Under the pieces are notes generated by a model, which was not told the origin of the DNA, searched no databases, and worked only from the letters and a program-made list of their open reading frames with translations. This document shows positions 8,308 through 16,061 of a stretch of DNA of 64,000 nucleotides, one piece after another. Every line of letters starts with the position of its first letter. The stretch's first letter is position 1. The translations under genes and the position numbers were made by a program. Source of the stretch: Microbispora corallina (GTDB lineage: Bacteria > Actinomycetota > Actinomycetes > Streptosporangiales > Streptosporangiaceae); contig NZ_BOOC01000009.1 of assembly GCF_016863035.1 (NCBI RefSeq), positions 62,001 to 126,000 of the forward strand, in the 5' to 3' direction.

Positions 8308-9005
8308 GATTTCCGGTTATCGAAGCGGAGCCGTACCCCTGGCCGTACGACGGCGGGCTCGACCCCGCGACCACGGCCCTGATCTGCGTGGACTGGCAGG
8401 TCGACTTCTGCGGCCCCGGCGGGTACGTGGACATGATGGGCTACGACCTGTCCCTCACCCGGGCGGGCCTGGAGCCGACGGCGCGGGTGCTGCGGGCCTG
8501 CCGGGAGGCGGGCGTGCTCGTCGTGCACACCCGGGAGGGCCACCGGCCCGACCTGGCCGACTGCCCGCCCAACAAGCTGTGGCGCTCGGCCCGGATCGGC
8601 GCCGGGATCGGCACGGCCGGCCCCTGCGGCCGCATCCTGGTGCGGGGCGAGCCGGGATGGGAGATCGTGCCCGAGGTGGCGCCCGTCGAGGGCGAGCTCG
8701 TCGTCGACAAGCCGGGCAAGGGGGCGTTCTACGCCACCGACCTCGACCTGCTGCTGCGCACCCGCGGCGTCACCCACCTGCTGCTGACCGGGATCACCAC
8801 CGACGTCTGCGTGCACACCACGATGCGCGAGGCCAACGACCGCGGGTACGAGTGCCTGCTGCTGTCCGACTGCACGGGCGCCACCGACAAGGGCAACTAC
8901 GAGGCGGCGCTGAAGATGGTGACCATGCAGGGCGGCGTGTTCGGCGCGGTCGCCCCGTCGAGCGCCCTGCTGTCCGCCCTCGGAGCCGGTGCCGGTGTTC
9001 GCTGA
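8304..9005 (+). CDS. biuH: Biuret amidohydrolase (BiuH-like cysteine hydrolase)
   Basis: 233 residues of the isochorismatase-like cysteine hydrolase family. The triad is visible as D30 (VDWQVDF), K136 (VVDKPGKG) and C169 (TTDVCVHTT). The protein follows the Rhizobium biuret hydrolase closely in the diagnostic stretches EPYPWPY, GYVDxMGYDLSL, REGHRPDLAD, GAGIG..GPCGRIL and MQGGVFG, with a constant six-residue offset to its triad as I recall it. The predicted reaction is biuret + H2O to allophanate + NH3. The next gene removes allophanate, which supports the assignment. N-carbamoyl amidases of the same fold are the main alternative. Confidence 0.82.
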   Translation: MRFPVIEAEPYPWPYDGGLDPATTALICVDWQVDFCGPGGYVDMMGYDLSLTRAGLEPTARVLRACREAGVLVVHTREGHRPDLADCPPNKLWRSARIGAGIGTAGPCGRILVRGEPGWEIVPEVAPVEGELVVDKPGKGAFYATDLDLLLRTRGVTHLLLTGITTDVCVHTTMREANDRGYECLLLSDCTGATDKGNYEAALKMVTMQGGVFGAVAPSSALLSALGAGAGVR

Positions 9006-10740
9006 CCTGCATGGCGGCTACCGCACCGGCGCCCTCAGGCCGTCCGACGTGGTGGCGGAGACGTACCGGAGGATCAAGGAGCGGGGGGACGACGGCGTCT
9101 GGATCACGCTGCGGCAGGAGGCCGACGTCCAGGCCGACCTCGCCCGGCTCGACCCCGCGCTGCCGCTGTACGGCGTGCCGTTCGCGGTCAAGGACAACAT
9201 CGACGTCGCCGGCATGCCGACCACGGCCGCCTGCCCGGCGTTCGCCTACCGGCCCGGCCGGACCGCGCCGCTGGTGGAGCGCCTGCTCGCGGCCGGGGCG
9301 CTGCTCGTCGGGAAGACGAACCTCGACCAGTTCGCCACCGGGCTGTCCGGCTCGCGCAGCCCGTACGGGGCGTGCGAGTCGCCGCTGGTCCCCGGGCTCA
9401 TCTCCGGCGGCTCGTCGTCGGGGTCGGCCGTGGCGGTGGCGGCCGGTCTGGTGCCGTTCGCGATCGGGACCGACACGGCGGGATCGGGCCGCGTGCCGGC
9501 CGCGCTGACCGGCACGGTCGGGCTGAAGCCCTCGCGCGGGCTGGTCCCGAGCCTCGGCATCCTGCCGGCCTGCGCCTCGCTCGACTGCGCCAGCGTGTTC
9601 GCGGCCTCGGTCGGCGACGCGCTGGCGGTCCTGCGGCTGATCGCCGGGCCGCACCCGGACGACCCCTGGTCGCGGGCGCTGCCCCTCGGCCGTCCCGGGA
9701 GCGGCCCGCGGCGGGTCGGCGTCCCCCGGGCGGCCGGGTTCCACGGGGACGGGCCGGCGGAGGCGGCGTTCGCCGGGGTGGTCGAGCGGCTCGAACAGCT
9801 GGGGCACACGACCGTGCCCGTCGACCTGGCGCCCTTCCTCGCTGCGGGGAGCCTGCTGTACGAGGGGCCGTGGGTGGCCGAGCGGCTCGCCGGTGTGGGC
9901 GACTTCGTCCGGCGGCACCCCCACGACCTGCATCCGGTCACCCGTGAGGTGCTGAGCACGGGGGAGGGGGTCAGCGGGGTCGACGTCTTCCGGGGCCTGC
10001 GGCGGCTCCAGGAGCTGCGCGCGGCCGTCGCACCCGTGTGGGCGGAGATCGACGCGCTGATGGTGCCGACCGTGCCGACCACCTTCACGCTGGCCGAGAT
10101 GGCCGAGGACCCCGTCGGCCGCAACTCGGTCCTCGGTCACTACACGACCTTCGCGAACCTGCTCGACCTCGCCGCCGTCGCCGTCCCGGGCGGCCTGACC
10201 ACGTCCGGGCGGCCCCACGGGGTGACGTTCCTCGCCCCGGCGGGCGCCGACGGCCTCCTCGCCGGTCTCGCGGCCGGATTCACCGGCGAGAGGCTCGACG
10301 GGCCCGCCGAGGTGCCGTACGAGCCGCCCGCGGTGAGCGGGACGGCGGAAGCAGAGGCGGGCGGACGGGTCGTGCTCGCGGTCGTGGGCGCGCACCGCAC
10401 CGGCCAGCCGCTCCATCCGCACCTGGCGGCGCTCGGTGCCGTGTGCGCCGGGCTCACGCGGACGGCCCCGGTCTACCGGATGTACGACCTCGGCGACCGG
10501 CCGGGGCTGGTCAGGGAGGCCGGCGGCGGAACGGTGGAGGTCGAGCTGCACGAGCTCGCCCCCGCCGCGCTGGGGGAGCTGCTCGTCACCATCCCCGCCC
10601 CGCTCGGGCTCGGCACGCTGGAGCTCGCCGACGGCCGCCGCGTCCACGGCTTCCTCTGCGAGTCGTACGCGGTCGCGTCGGCCCGCGACATCACCGCGTA
10701 CGCGAGCTGGCCCGCCTACCTGGCGGCGCGGCACGCGTGA
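8989..10740 (+). CDS. atzF: Allophanate hydrolase (AtzF type)
   Basis: 583 residues, close to the usual 600. An amidase-signature domain carries the Ser-cisSer-Lys triad K68 (FAVKDN), S142 (SGGSSSG) and S166 (TDTAGSGR), with the same spacing as AtzF. A C-terminal domain (from about residue 460: VVLAVVGAHRTGQPLH ... ASARDITAYASWPAYL) is the second AtzF domain that handles the N-carboxyurea intermediate. Product: two ammonia and two CO2 from allophanate. Start GTG 8989 has GGAG upstream and overlaps the biuret hydrolase by 17 bp. No urea carboxylase gene is nearby, so allophanate here comes from biuret rather than urea. Confidence 0.92.
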   Translation: MPVFADLHGGYRTGALRPSDVVAETYRRIKERGDDGVWITLRQEADVQADLARLDPALPLYGVPFAVKDNIDVAGMPTTAACPAFAYRPGRTAPLVERLLAAGALLVGKTNLDQFATGLSGSRSPYGACESPLVPGLISGGSSSGSAVAVAAGLVPFAIGTDTAGSGRVPAALTGTVGLKPSRGLVPSLGILPACASLDCASVFAASVGDALAVLRLIAGPHPDDPWSRALPLGRPGSGPRRVGVPRAAGFHGDGPAEAAFAGVVERLEQLGHTTVPVDLAPFLAAGSLLYEGPWVAERLAGVGDFVRRHPHDLHPVTREVLSTGEGVSGVDVFRGLRRLQELRAAVAPVWAEIDALMVPTVPTTFTLAEMAEDPVGRNSVLGHYTTFANLLDLAAVAVPGGLTTSGRPHGVTFLAPAGADGLLAGLAAGFTGERLDGPAEVPYEPPAVSGTAEAEAGGRVVLAVVGAHRTGQPLHPHLAALGAVCAGLTRTAPVYRMYDLGDRPGLVREAGGGTVEVELHELAPAALGELLVTIPAPLGLGTLELADGRRVHGFLCESYAVASARDITAYASWPAYLAARHA

Positions 10741-10760
10741 CGGCGCCCCGGCGCGGCGGT

Positions 10761-10789
10761 GCCCCTCCCGGCCGGCGGCCGGGAGGGGC
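10761..10789. terminator. Bidirectional hairpin terminator between atzF and the DoxX gene
   Basis: A 13-bp perfect stem (GCCCCTCCCGGCC / GGCCGGGAGGGGC) with a 3-nt loop in the convergent gap. There is no U-tract, as is usual in high-GC actinomycetes. Confidence 0.7.
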
Positions 10790-10797
10790 CGCGGTGC

Positions 10798-11250
10798 TCA
10801 GGTGCCCTGAAGGTTGGGCTCGGCGGCCGCGGGCGTATACGCGTCCTCCCCGCGGCTGCGGTGGAGGACGGCGTCCAGCGCCCAGGTCCCGGGGCCGAGC
10901 ACGGCCACCAGGAAGAACGACCAGCAGAACAGCACCGCGAGCTCGCCGCCGTTCAGCAGCGGCAGCAGGCCCTGCGGCTGGTGCACGACGAAGTACGCGT
11001 ACGCCATCGAGCCGGAGGAGACGAGCGCGGCGATCCGCGAGAACAGGCCGATCATGATGAGCGCGCCGAAGATCACCTGGATCAGGGCGGCCCACCACCC
11101 GGGCCAGGTGCCGAACGGGATGGCGTGGCCGGTGCCGCGGTTCCCGCCCAGGACGCCGAACACCGACGACACCCCGTGGCACAGGAACAGCAGGCCGGTC
11201 ACCATTCTGAACAGCGACAGCACCGGCCCGCTGATGTGGTCGAATTTCAT
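10798..11250 (-). CDS. DoxX family membrane protein
   Basis: 150 residues with four hydrophobic helices: SLFRMVTGLLFLCHGVSSVF, ALIQVIFGALIMIGLFSRIA, SSGSMAYAYFVV and LAVLFCWSFFLVAVLG. The invariant DoxX R and H of helix 1 are present. The start ATG (11248-11250) has GAGGTG 7 nt upstream; reading further upstream adds only low-complexity sequence. DoxX proteins are linked to quinone or thiol redox systems, but no partner gene is adjacent, so its exact role is open. Confidence 0.85.
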   Translation of the reverse strand: MKFDHISGPVLSLFRMVTGLLFLCHGVSSVFGVLGGNRGTGHAIPFGTWPGWWAALIQVIFGALIMIGLFSRIAALVSSGSMAYAYFVVHQPQGLLPLLNGGELAVLFCWSFFLVAVLGPGTWALDAVLHRSRGEDAYTPAAAEPNLQGT

Positions 11251-11884
11251 GTCTTTCACCTCGTGGTCTTTCAGATGTGGCGGGGTGCCCGCGCGAAGCG
11301 GAGCATGCGCGAAACGGTGTGGCCGCGCGATCGGCGCCGTCGCCGGAAAGCGTGGCCGGACGTGCGGAGATAAGGATGGGAGGGCGTGAGAAGCGCCGGA
11401 TCGATCGCGGCGTTCCGCCGTTTCAGGCCATTTCCGAAGGATTCTTCGGCATCTCAGTAAGGCCGGTGTAAAACCATCGCTTTTCCCGTCGTCCCGCGGT
11501 CCGTCGTCCCGGCCCGCGCGGCTTTCGCCGTCGCGGCCGGGCGGACGCGGCAGGCGTCCCTCCGAACCGTGCTGCAGCACCGATGGGCAGCGTCGTCGCT
11601 GTCGTGCCGAGCCTCGTCCATGGACCGCGGGTCCGCGCGGACGTATTCGGCGGCGAATAGGGGTCCGGCGGCGCCCACCCCAGAATGCGCACAGGGGTAC
11701 CCCTAGTCAAGTCACCCGGTAAGCCGTTCGCACGTATTGACCGCGTAACACCGGCAGCGATGTGTTCTGTCCATCTTTACCTGGTGCTTCTACCCCGGCG
11801 AGGGCGTGCGTGCCGCCGTTCGCGACTAAATGCTCGGTGAAAGTTTCCTGTCGGCTCGACCGGCCGGGCGTCCGAGGAGGGAAA
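11251..11884. other. Non-coding or decayed stretch, no supported gene
   Basis: About 630 bp with lower GC and more AT-rich runs than the rest of the window. Open frames on both strands lack ribosome sites and codon bias, and none resembles a known family. The first 100 bp presumably hold the DoxX promoter. The remainder joins the decayed patch that continues to 13.2 kb. Confidence 0.6.
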
Positions 11885-11999
11885 TCAGGGGCGGACGACG
11901 CCGTACCCGAGCCGGCGGTACACGAAGAGCTGGTCGTAGTAGACGCGCCCGCTGACGAAAAGTGGCTCTTCACAGACCAGGGTGTAGTCGCGGCCTGTC
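11885..11999 (-). pseudogene. C-terminal fragment of a SnoaL-like (NTF2-fold) protein
   Basis: On the minus strand, directly after an in-frame TAG, an uninterrupted 36-codon stretch ends at a stop at 11885-11887 and reads like a protein end (EPLFVSGRVYYDQLFVYRRL). The GR.YYDQ..L.R.LG pattern is the usual C-terminus of SnoaL-like cyclase/ketosteroid-isomerase-related proteins. No start or N-terminal part is found, so it is a truncated remnant. The family call is tentative. Confidence 0.4.
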
Positions 12000-12030
12000 T
12001 AGGGATCCGCGATCACGGCTGATGGCGGAA

Positions 12031-12046
12031 GCTGATGCGCATCAGC
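12031..12046. promoter_or_regulatory. Perfect 16-bp palindrome downstream of the SDR gene
   Basis: GCTGATGCGCATCAGC is a perfect inverted repeat that overlaps the stop codon (12042-12044) of a 44-codon ORF coupled to the SDR gene. It may act as a transcript-end hairpin or as a leftover operator of the decayed region. Confidence 0.35.
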
Positions 12047-12176
12047 CGACTGTCAGCCCAGTCTTCGAGCATGCGGCGGGTGTGATCTCGATGGCTCGCC
12101 GGATGTGATCGGGCAGGTGCGACAAACACGCGTCACGTGCGGAGTCGTTCCATCCAGTCGTGTCTGGACTGTTCAT
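12042..12176 (-). CDS. 44-residue ORF translationally coupled to the SDR gene
   Basis: The start ATG (12174-12176) overlaps the SDR stop as ATGA. The product (MNSPDTTGWNDSARDACLSH ..., ending KTGLTVG) matches no family I recognise. The coupling suggests a real second cistron, but its small size, and its position beside a SnoaL-like fragment and a TetR remnant, make a truncated gene equally likely. Confidence 0.3.
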   Translation of the reverse strand: MNSPDTTGWNDSARDACLSHLPDHIRRAIEITPAACSKTGLTVG

Positions 12177-12952
12177 GCGGTCTCGGTCTGTAGGGCGGGT
12201 CCGAGGAGGAGTCCACCGTCGATGACGTACTCCGACCCCGTGATGAACGACGCGTCTGAAGACGTGAGGAACAGGAGAAGCCGGGTGACGTCGGTCGGCT
12301 CTCCAAGTCGTGGGATGGCGAACGGCTCGGGTGAGTAGAAGTCGGCGATCGCCGCGGTGGCGCCGGCTGCTGGTTCTTGGATGAAGGGGGTCGCGATCAC
12401 GCCGGGGTGGATGGTGTTCACGCGGATGTGGTCCCGGCCGAGCTCGAGCGCGGCCATTCGGGTAAGGCCTCGCACGGCCCACTTGCTGGCGACGTACGGC
12501 GCGTAGTGCGCCGTGCCGCCCAGGCCCATCGTCGAGGCGATGTTGACGATGGCTCCCCCTGTTGCGCGGCGCAGAGCGGGGGCGGCGACCTTGATGCCGA
12601 GGAAGGTCCCTGTGAGGTTGATGTCGAGGATGCGTGACCACGTGGCTTGGTCCGTGTTCTCAATCGGCGCCGGCGGGTTCTGGACGCCCGCGTTGTTGAC
12701 GAGCACGTTCAGGGCGCCGAAGGCGCTCTCGGCGGCCAGCACAGCGGCGGACCACGAACTCTCGTCGGTGACGTCGAGGCGGGTGAAGTGAGCGCGGGTC
12801 CCTAGCTCGTCGGCGAGAGCGGCGCCGCGTTCGGTGTCGATGTTGCCGATCACCACGTTCGCTCCCTCCGCGTGAAAGGCGCGTACGTGGCTCGATCCCT
12901 GGCCACCGGTCCCACCGGTCACGAGCACGGTCTGGTTGTCGAAGCGGTTCAT
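12173..12952 (-). CDS. SDR family oxidoreductase (20-beta-hydroxysteroid dehydrogenase-like)
   Basis: 259 residues, full-length classical SDR. Cofactor loop TGGTGGQGSSHV (about 12-23), acidic IGNID for NAD preference, VNNAGVQ, catalytic Ser in NIASTMG, YVASK as YxxxK, and PGVIATPF after it. It resembles the actinobacterial 3-alpha/20-beta-hydroxysteroid dehydrogenases. Third-position GC is visibly lower than in the flanking genes, and it lies beside a decayed TetR gene, which suggests acquisition as part of a unit that later lost its regulator. Substrate unknown. Confidence 0.88.
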   Translation of the reverse strand: MNRFDNQTVLVTGGTGGQGSSHVRAFHAEGANVVIGNIDTERGAALADELGTRAHFTRLDVTDESSWSAAVLAAESAFGALNVLVNNAGVQNPPAPIENTDQATWSRILDINLTGTFLGIKVAAPALRRATGGAIVNIASTMGLGGTAHYAPYVASKWAVRGLTRMAALELGRDHIRVNTIHPGVIATPFIQEPAAGATAAIADFYSPEPFAIPRLGEPTDVTRLLLFLTSSDASFITGSEYVIDGGLLLGPALQTETA

Positions 12953-12977
12953 CGAATGGTCCTTCGGTACGTGGTGA

Positions 12978-13193
12978 CTGACCGGGATCATCGGCGATGA
13001 ACGGCCGGCCGACGGCGTGGACCTCGCAGCCACCCAGTTCCTGGGCATGATCTCCAACTACGTCTTCTGGCCGACACTCCTGGTGCCGGGCTGGGAGGTG
13101 AGCGCCGAACGCGTCGCTCAGGTAGTCGACGAGGCCGTCCGCACCATCGCCGCCCGGTACGCCTCGGCTCGGCCTCCATGTCCCCGGGGCTGA
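12978..13193 (+). pseudogene. TetR/AcrR regulator remnant (C-terminal domain only)
   Basis: A 71-codon open stretch follows an in-frame TGA and encodes a typical TetR C-terminal end (VDLAATQFLGMISNYVFWPT, then ERVAQVVDEAVRTIAARYA). There is no start codon with a ribosome site and the DNA-binding half is absent. Its orientation, divergent from the adjacent SDR gene, is the usual arrangement for a TetR controlling an SDR, so the SDR has probably lost its repressor. Confidence 0.7.
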
Positions 13194-13280
13194 AGCAGGC
13201 GACGACGCGCCCGTCGAGGCGGGCCGCACGGACCGGCGTTCCCAGGCTTTTCCCTGGAAGCGGGCGTAGCGTGAAGCGGC

Positions 13281-14159
13281 ATGACCTGGCAGCGGAGGAT
13301 GAACGGCGCACTGAGCAGGTATGCGGGTATCCAGGTAAAACGGGTGGAGAAAGGGCGTAATCCCGTTTCGTTCTCCGGTCCTGCCGACGAGAACCTGGTC
13401 CGCCCTCCGGCCGACCCGCGGGCCGACCGGCTGCTGGTGGCTCCCGTGTTCGTCATGTCCCCGGTGCGGTCGGGCTCCACGCTGCTGCGGGCCGTCCTCA
13501 ACGCCCACTCCGAGCTGCACGCCCCGCACGAGCTGCACGTCCGCCGCCTGACCGTAGGGTACGGCACCCCTCTGGCCGAGAAGGCGATGACGGCGCTCGG
13601 CCACAACCGGGCCGACCTGGAACACCTGCTGTGGGACCGGGTCCTCCACCGGGAGCTCGTGCGCAGCGGCAAGCGGACCATCGTCGACAAGACCCCCGCC
13701 AACGCCTTCGCGTACGCGCGGATCGCCGCCTGCTGGCCGGACGCGCGGTACGTCTTCCTGCTGCGGCACCCCGCCTCGATCGCCGCCTCCTGGTACGAGG
13801 CCGGCGGGGAGCGGCGCACCCGTGAGGACGCCGCGGCCGACGCGCTGCGGTACATGAAGGCGGTGCAGCGGGCGCGCAAGGCGCTGACCGGTCTCACCGT
13901 CCGGTACGAGGACCTGACGGCGGAGCCCGAGAAGACGGTCCGCTCGATCTGCGACTTCCTCGGCGTCGCCTTTGAGCCCGGCATGCTGCGGTACGGCGAC
14001 CAGGGCGTGCTGCAGAAGGGCCTCGGCGACTGGAAGGACAAGATCCGGTCCGGCAGCGTGCAGCCCGGCCGTGACCTGCCCGACCCCGGCGGGATACCCG
14101 ACATCCTGAAGCCCATGTGCCGCAGCTGGGGCTACCTGTCCGGAGGCGAGGGCTCGTGA
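13281..14159 (+). CDS. Sulfotransferase family protein
   Basis: 292 residues. The PAPS 5'-phosphosulfate loop is PVRSGSTLL (61-69) and the 3'-phosphate motif is FLLRHPASIAASW; the late VRYEDLTAEPEKTVRSICDF is a standard sulfotransferase helix. No signal peptide, so it acts in the cytosol. The stop overlaps the GTG of the glycosyltransferase gene (GTGA), implying that sulfation and glycosylation act on the same glycan or glycolipid. The acceptor is unknown. Confidence 0.88.
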   Translation: MTWQRRMNGALSRYAGIQVKRVEKGRNPVSFSGPADENLVRPPADPRADRLLVAPVFVMSPVRSGSTLLRAVLNAHSELHAPHELHVRRLTVGYGTPLAEKAMTALGHNRADLEHLLWDRVLHRELVRSGKRTIVDKTPANAFAYARIAACWPDARYVFLLRHPASIAASWYEAGGERRTREDAAADALRYMKAVQRARKALTGLTVRYEDLTAEPEKTVRSICDFLGVAFEPGMLRYGDQGVLQKGLGDWKDKIRSGSVQPGRDLPDPGGIPDILKPMCRSWGYLSGGEGS

Positions 14160-15334
14160 GGATCCGCTACATGCTGCTCCACGCGTACGGCATGGGCGGC
14201 ACCATCCGCACCGTGGTCAGCCAGGCGAACGCGATGGCCGCGCTCGGCCACGACGTGGAGATCGTGAGCGTGATCCGCAGGCGGGACCGCCCGCAGTTCC
14301 GGCTCGACCGCTCGGTGGCCCTGTCCACCCTCGTCGACCAGCGGGAGGGCGTCCTGACCGACTCCCTCGGCCGCAAGGTGTGGCGCCGGGTGCGCGGCAA
14401 GATCGTCCCGTACGGCGAGTTCGCGGCCGCCTACTTCACCGAGCGGGTGGAGAAGGCGGCCATCGACTACGTCTCCTCGCTCGACGAGGGGATCCTCGTC
14501 ACCACGCGCCCCGCCCTGAACCTGATCTCCGCCCGCCGGGCTCCCTCCGGTGTGGTGCGGGTGGCCCAGGAGCACATGAACCTCAACGCGTACCCGGAGA
14601 CGCTGCGCCGCGAGATCGTGCGGCACTACGGCGCGTTCGACGCGGTCTCCGTGCTGACCGGGACGGATCGCCGGGACTACCAGCGCCTGCTGCCGGACAC
14701 CCCCGTCGTGCGCATCCCGAACGCCGTCGACAGGGCCGGCCGCGTCCCGTCCCGGCAGGAGCACAAGGTCGTGGTCGCGGCCGGCCGGCTGGTCGCGCAG
14801 AAGGGGTTCGACCTGCTGATCCCGGCGTTCGCGGCGGCGGCGCGGCGCCATCCCGGGTGGCGGCTGCGCATCTTCGGCACCGGCCCGAAGAAGCACGAGC
14901 TGACCGCGCTCGCCGACCGGCAGGGGCTCGGCGACCGGATCGCGCTGATGGGACGCAGCCCGCGCCTGCACGAGGAGCTGGCCAGGGCGTCCGTCTACGC
15001 CCTCAGCTCCCGCTTCGAGGGGCTGCCGATGGTGATGATCGAGGCGATGGCGCACGCCCTGCCGGTCGCCGCCTTCGACTGCCCGACCGGCCCGGGTGAC
15101 GTGCTGACCGACGGGATCGACGGCCTCCTCGTGCCGCCCGAGGACGTCGACGCGCTCGCGGAGGCCCTCGGCCGGCTGATGGCGGAGCGGGAGACCCGGG
15201 TGCGCCTGGGCTCGGCCGCCGCCGTCACGGCCGCCGAGTACGACCCCGAGATCGTGATGCCCCAATGGGAGCGGCTGTTCGCCGAGCTCCTGACCGGCAA
15301 GCCGGCCGGGGACGGCTTCCGCAGCGCGAGCTGA
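14156..15334 (+). CDS. Glycosyltransferase family 4 protein
   Basis: 392 residues from GTG 14156 (GGAGG 9 nt upstream, overlapping the sulfotransferase stop). GT-B fold: N-terminal acceptor domain with GMGGTIRTV glycine loop, hinge near IPNAVDRAG, C-terminal donor domain with VVVAAGRLVAQKGFDLLI and the EX7E motif region RFEGLPMVMIEAMAHALPV. A retaining, nucleotide-sugar-dependent enzyme. It is coupled to the sulfotransferase, which suggests a sulfated glycoconjugate. Confidence 0.9.
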   Translation: MRIRYMLLHAYGMGGTIRTVVSQANAMAALGHDVEIVSVIRRRDRPQFRLDRSVALSTLVDQREGVLTDSLGRKVWRRVRGKIVPYGEFAAAYFTERVEKAAIDYVSSLDEGILVTTRPALNLISARRAPSGVVRVAQEHMNLNAYPETLRREIVRHYGAFDAVSVLTGTDRRDYQRLLPDTPVVRIPNAVDRAGRVPSRQEHKVVVAAGRLVAQKGFDLLIPAFAAAARRHPGWRLRIFGTGPKKHELTALADRQGLGDRIALMGRSPRLHEELARASVYALSSRFEGLPMVMIEAMAHALPVAAFDCPTGPGDVLTDGIDGLLVPPEDVDALAEALGRLMAERETRVRLGSAAAVTAAEYDPEIVMPQWERLFAELLTGKPAGDGFRSAS

Positions 15335-15365
15335 GACGGCCGCGCGGAGCCGTCGTCCCGGAGGT

Positions 15366-15385
15366 GGCGGCCTTCGCCGGCCGCC
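15366..15385. terminator. Short hairpin between the glycosyltransferase and response regulator genes
   Basis: GGCGGCC/GGCCGCC 7-bp stem with loop TTCGCC in the convergent gap. A plausible shared terminator. Confidence 0.5.
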
Positions 15386-15392
15386 GGGCGGG

Positions 15393-16061
15393 TCAGCGGG
15401 GCGCGTCGCGGGGCACGACCAGCCCCGACTCGTAGGCGAAGACCACGAGCTGGGCCCTGTCCCGCGCGCCCAGCTTGGTCATCGCCCTGCTGACGTGCGT
15501 CTTCGCGGTGAACGGGCTGATCACCATGTGCGCCGCGATCTCGTCGTTGGTGAGGCCGCGGGCGACCAGGGCGACCACCTCCCGTTCGCGGTTGGTGAGC
15601 GCGCCCAGCGCTTCGACAGGGACGGCGTCCGGCGGCCTGGAGACGTACTCGCTGATGAGCCTGCGGGTGATCGCCGGCGACAGCAGGGCGTCGCCCCGGG
15701 CCGCGACGTGCACCGCCTGGATCAGCTCGGCCGGCTCGGTGTCCTTGAGCAGGAACCCGCTCGCGCCCGCCCGCAGCGCCGCGAACACGTACTCGTCCAG
15801 CCCGTAGTTCGTCAGGATCACCACGCGGACGCCGGCCAGCCGCGGGTCGGCCGCGATCTGGCGGGTGGCCTCGATGCCGTCCATCACCGGCATCTGCACG
15901 TCGACGAGGGCGACGTCCGGCACGTGCCGCCCGGCCAGCGCCACCCCCTGGCGTCCGTCGCCGGCGTCGCCGACCACCTCGATGTCCTCCTCGGCGTCGA
16001 GCAGCGCCCGGAACCCGGCCCGGATGAGCGTCTGGTCGTCGACCAGCAGAACGCGGATCAC
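15393..16061 (-). CDS. NarL/FixJ-type response regulator
   Basis: 222 residues. Receiver domain with acidic D8-D9, phospho-acceptor D54 (LVDVQMPVMDG), Thr84 region VVILTNYG and Lys in FLLKDTEP. C-terminal LuxR-type helix-turn-helix (LTNREREVVALVARGLTNDE, then TAKTHVSRAMTKLGARDRAQ). It overlaps the kinase gene by 4 bp, so the two are a cognate pair. Possible target is the divergent AhpD-like gene beyond the kinase, but no site is recognised. Confidence 0.95.
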   Translation of the reverse strand: MIRVLLVDDQTLIRAGFRALLDAEEDIEVVGDAGDGRQGVALAGRHVPDVALVDVQMPVMDGIEATRQIAADPRLAGVRVVILTNYGLDEYVFAALRAGASGFLLKDTEPAELIQAVHVAARGDALLSPAITRRLISEYVSRPPDAVPVEALGALTNREREVVALVARGLTNDEIAAHMVISPFTAKTHVSRAMTKLGARDRAQLVVFAYESGLVVPRDAPR

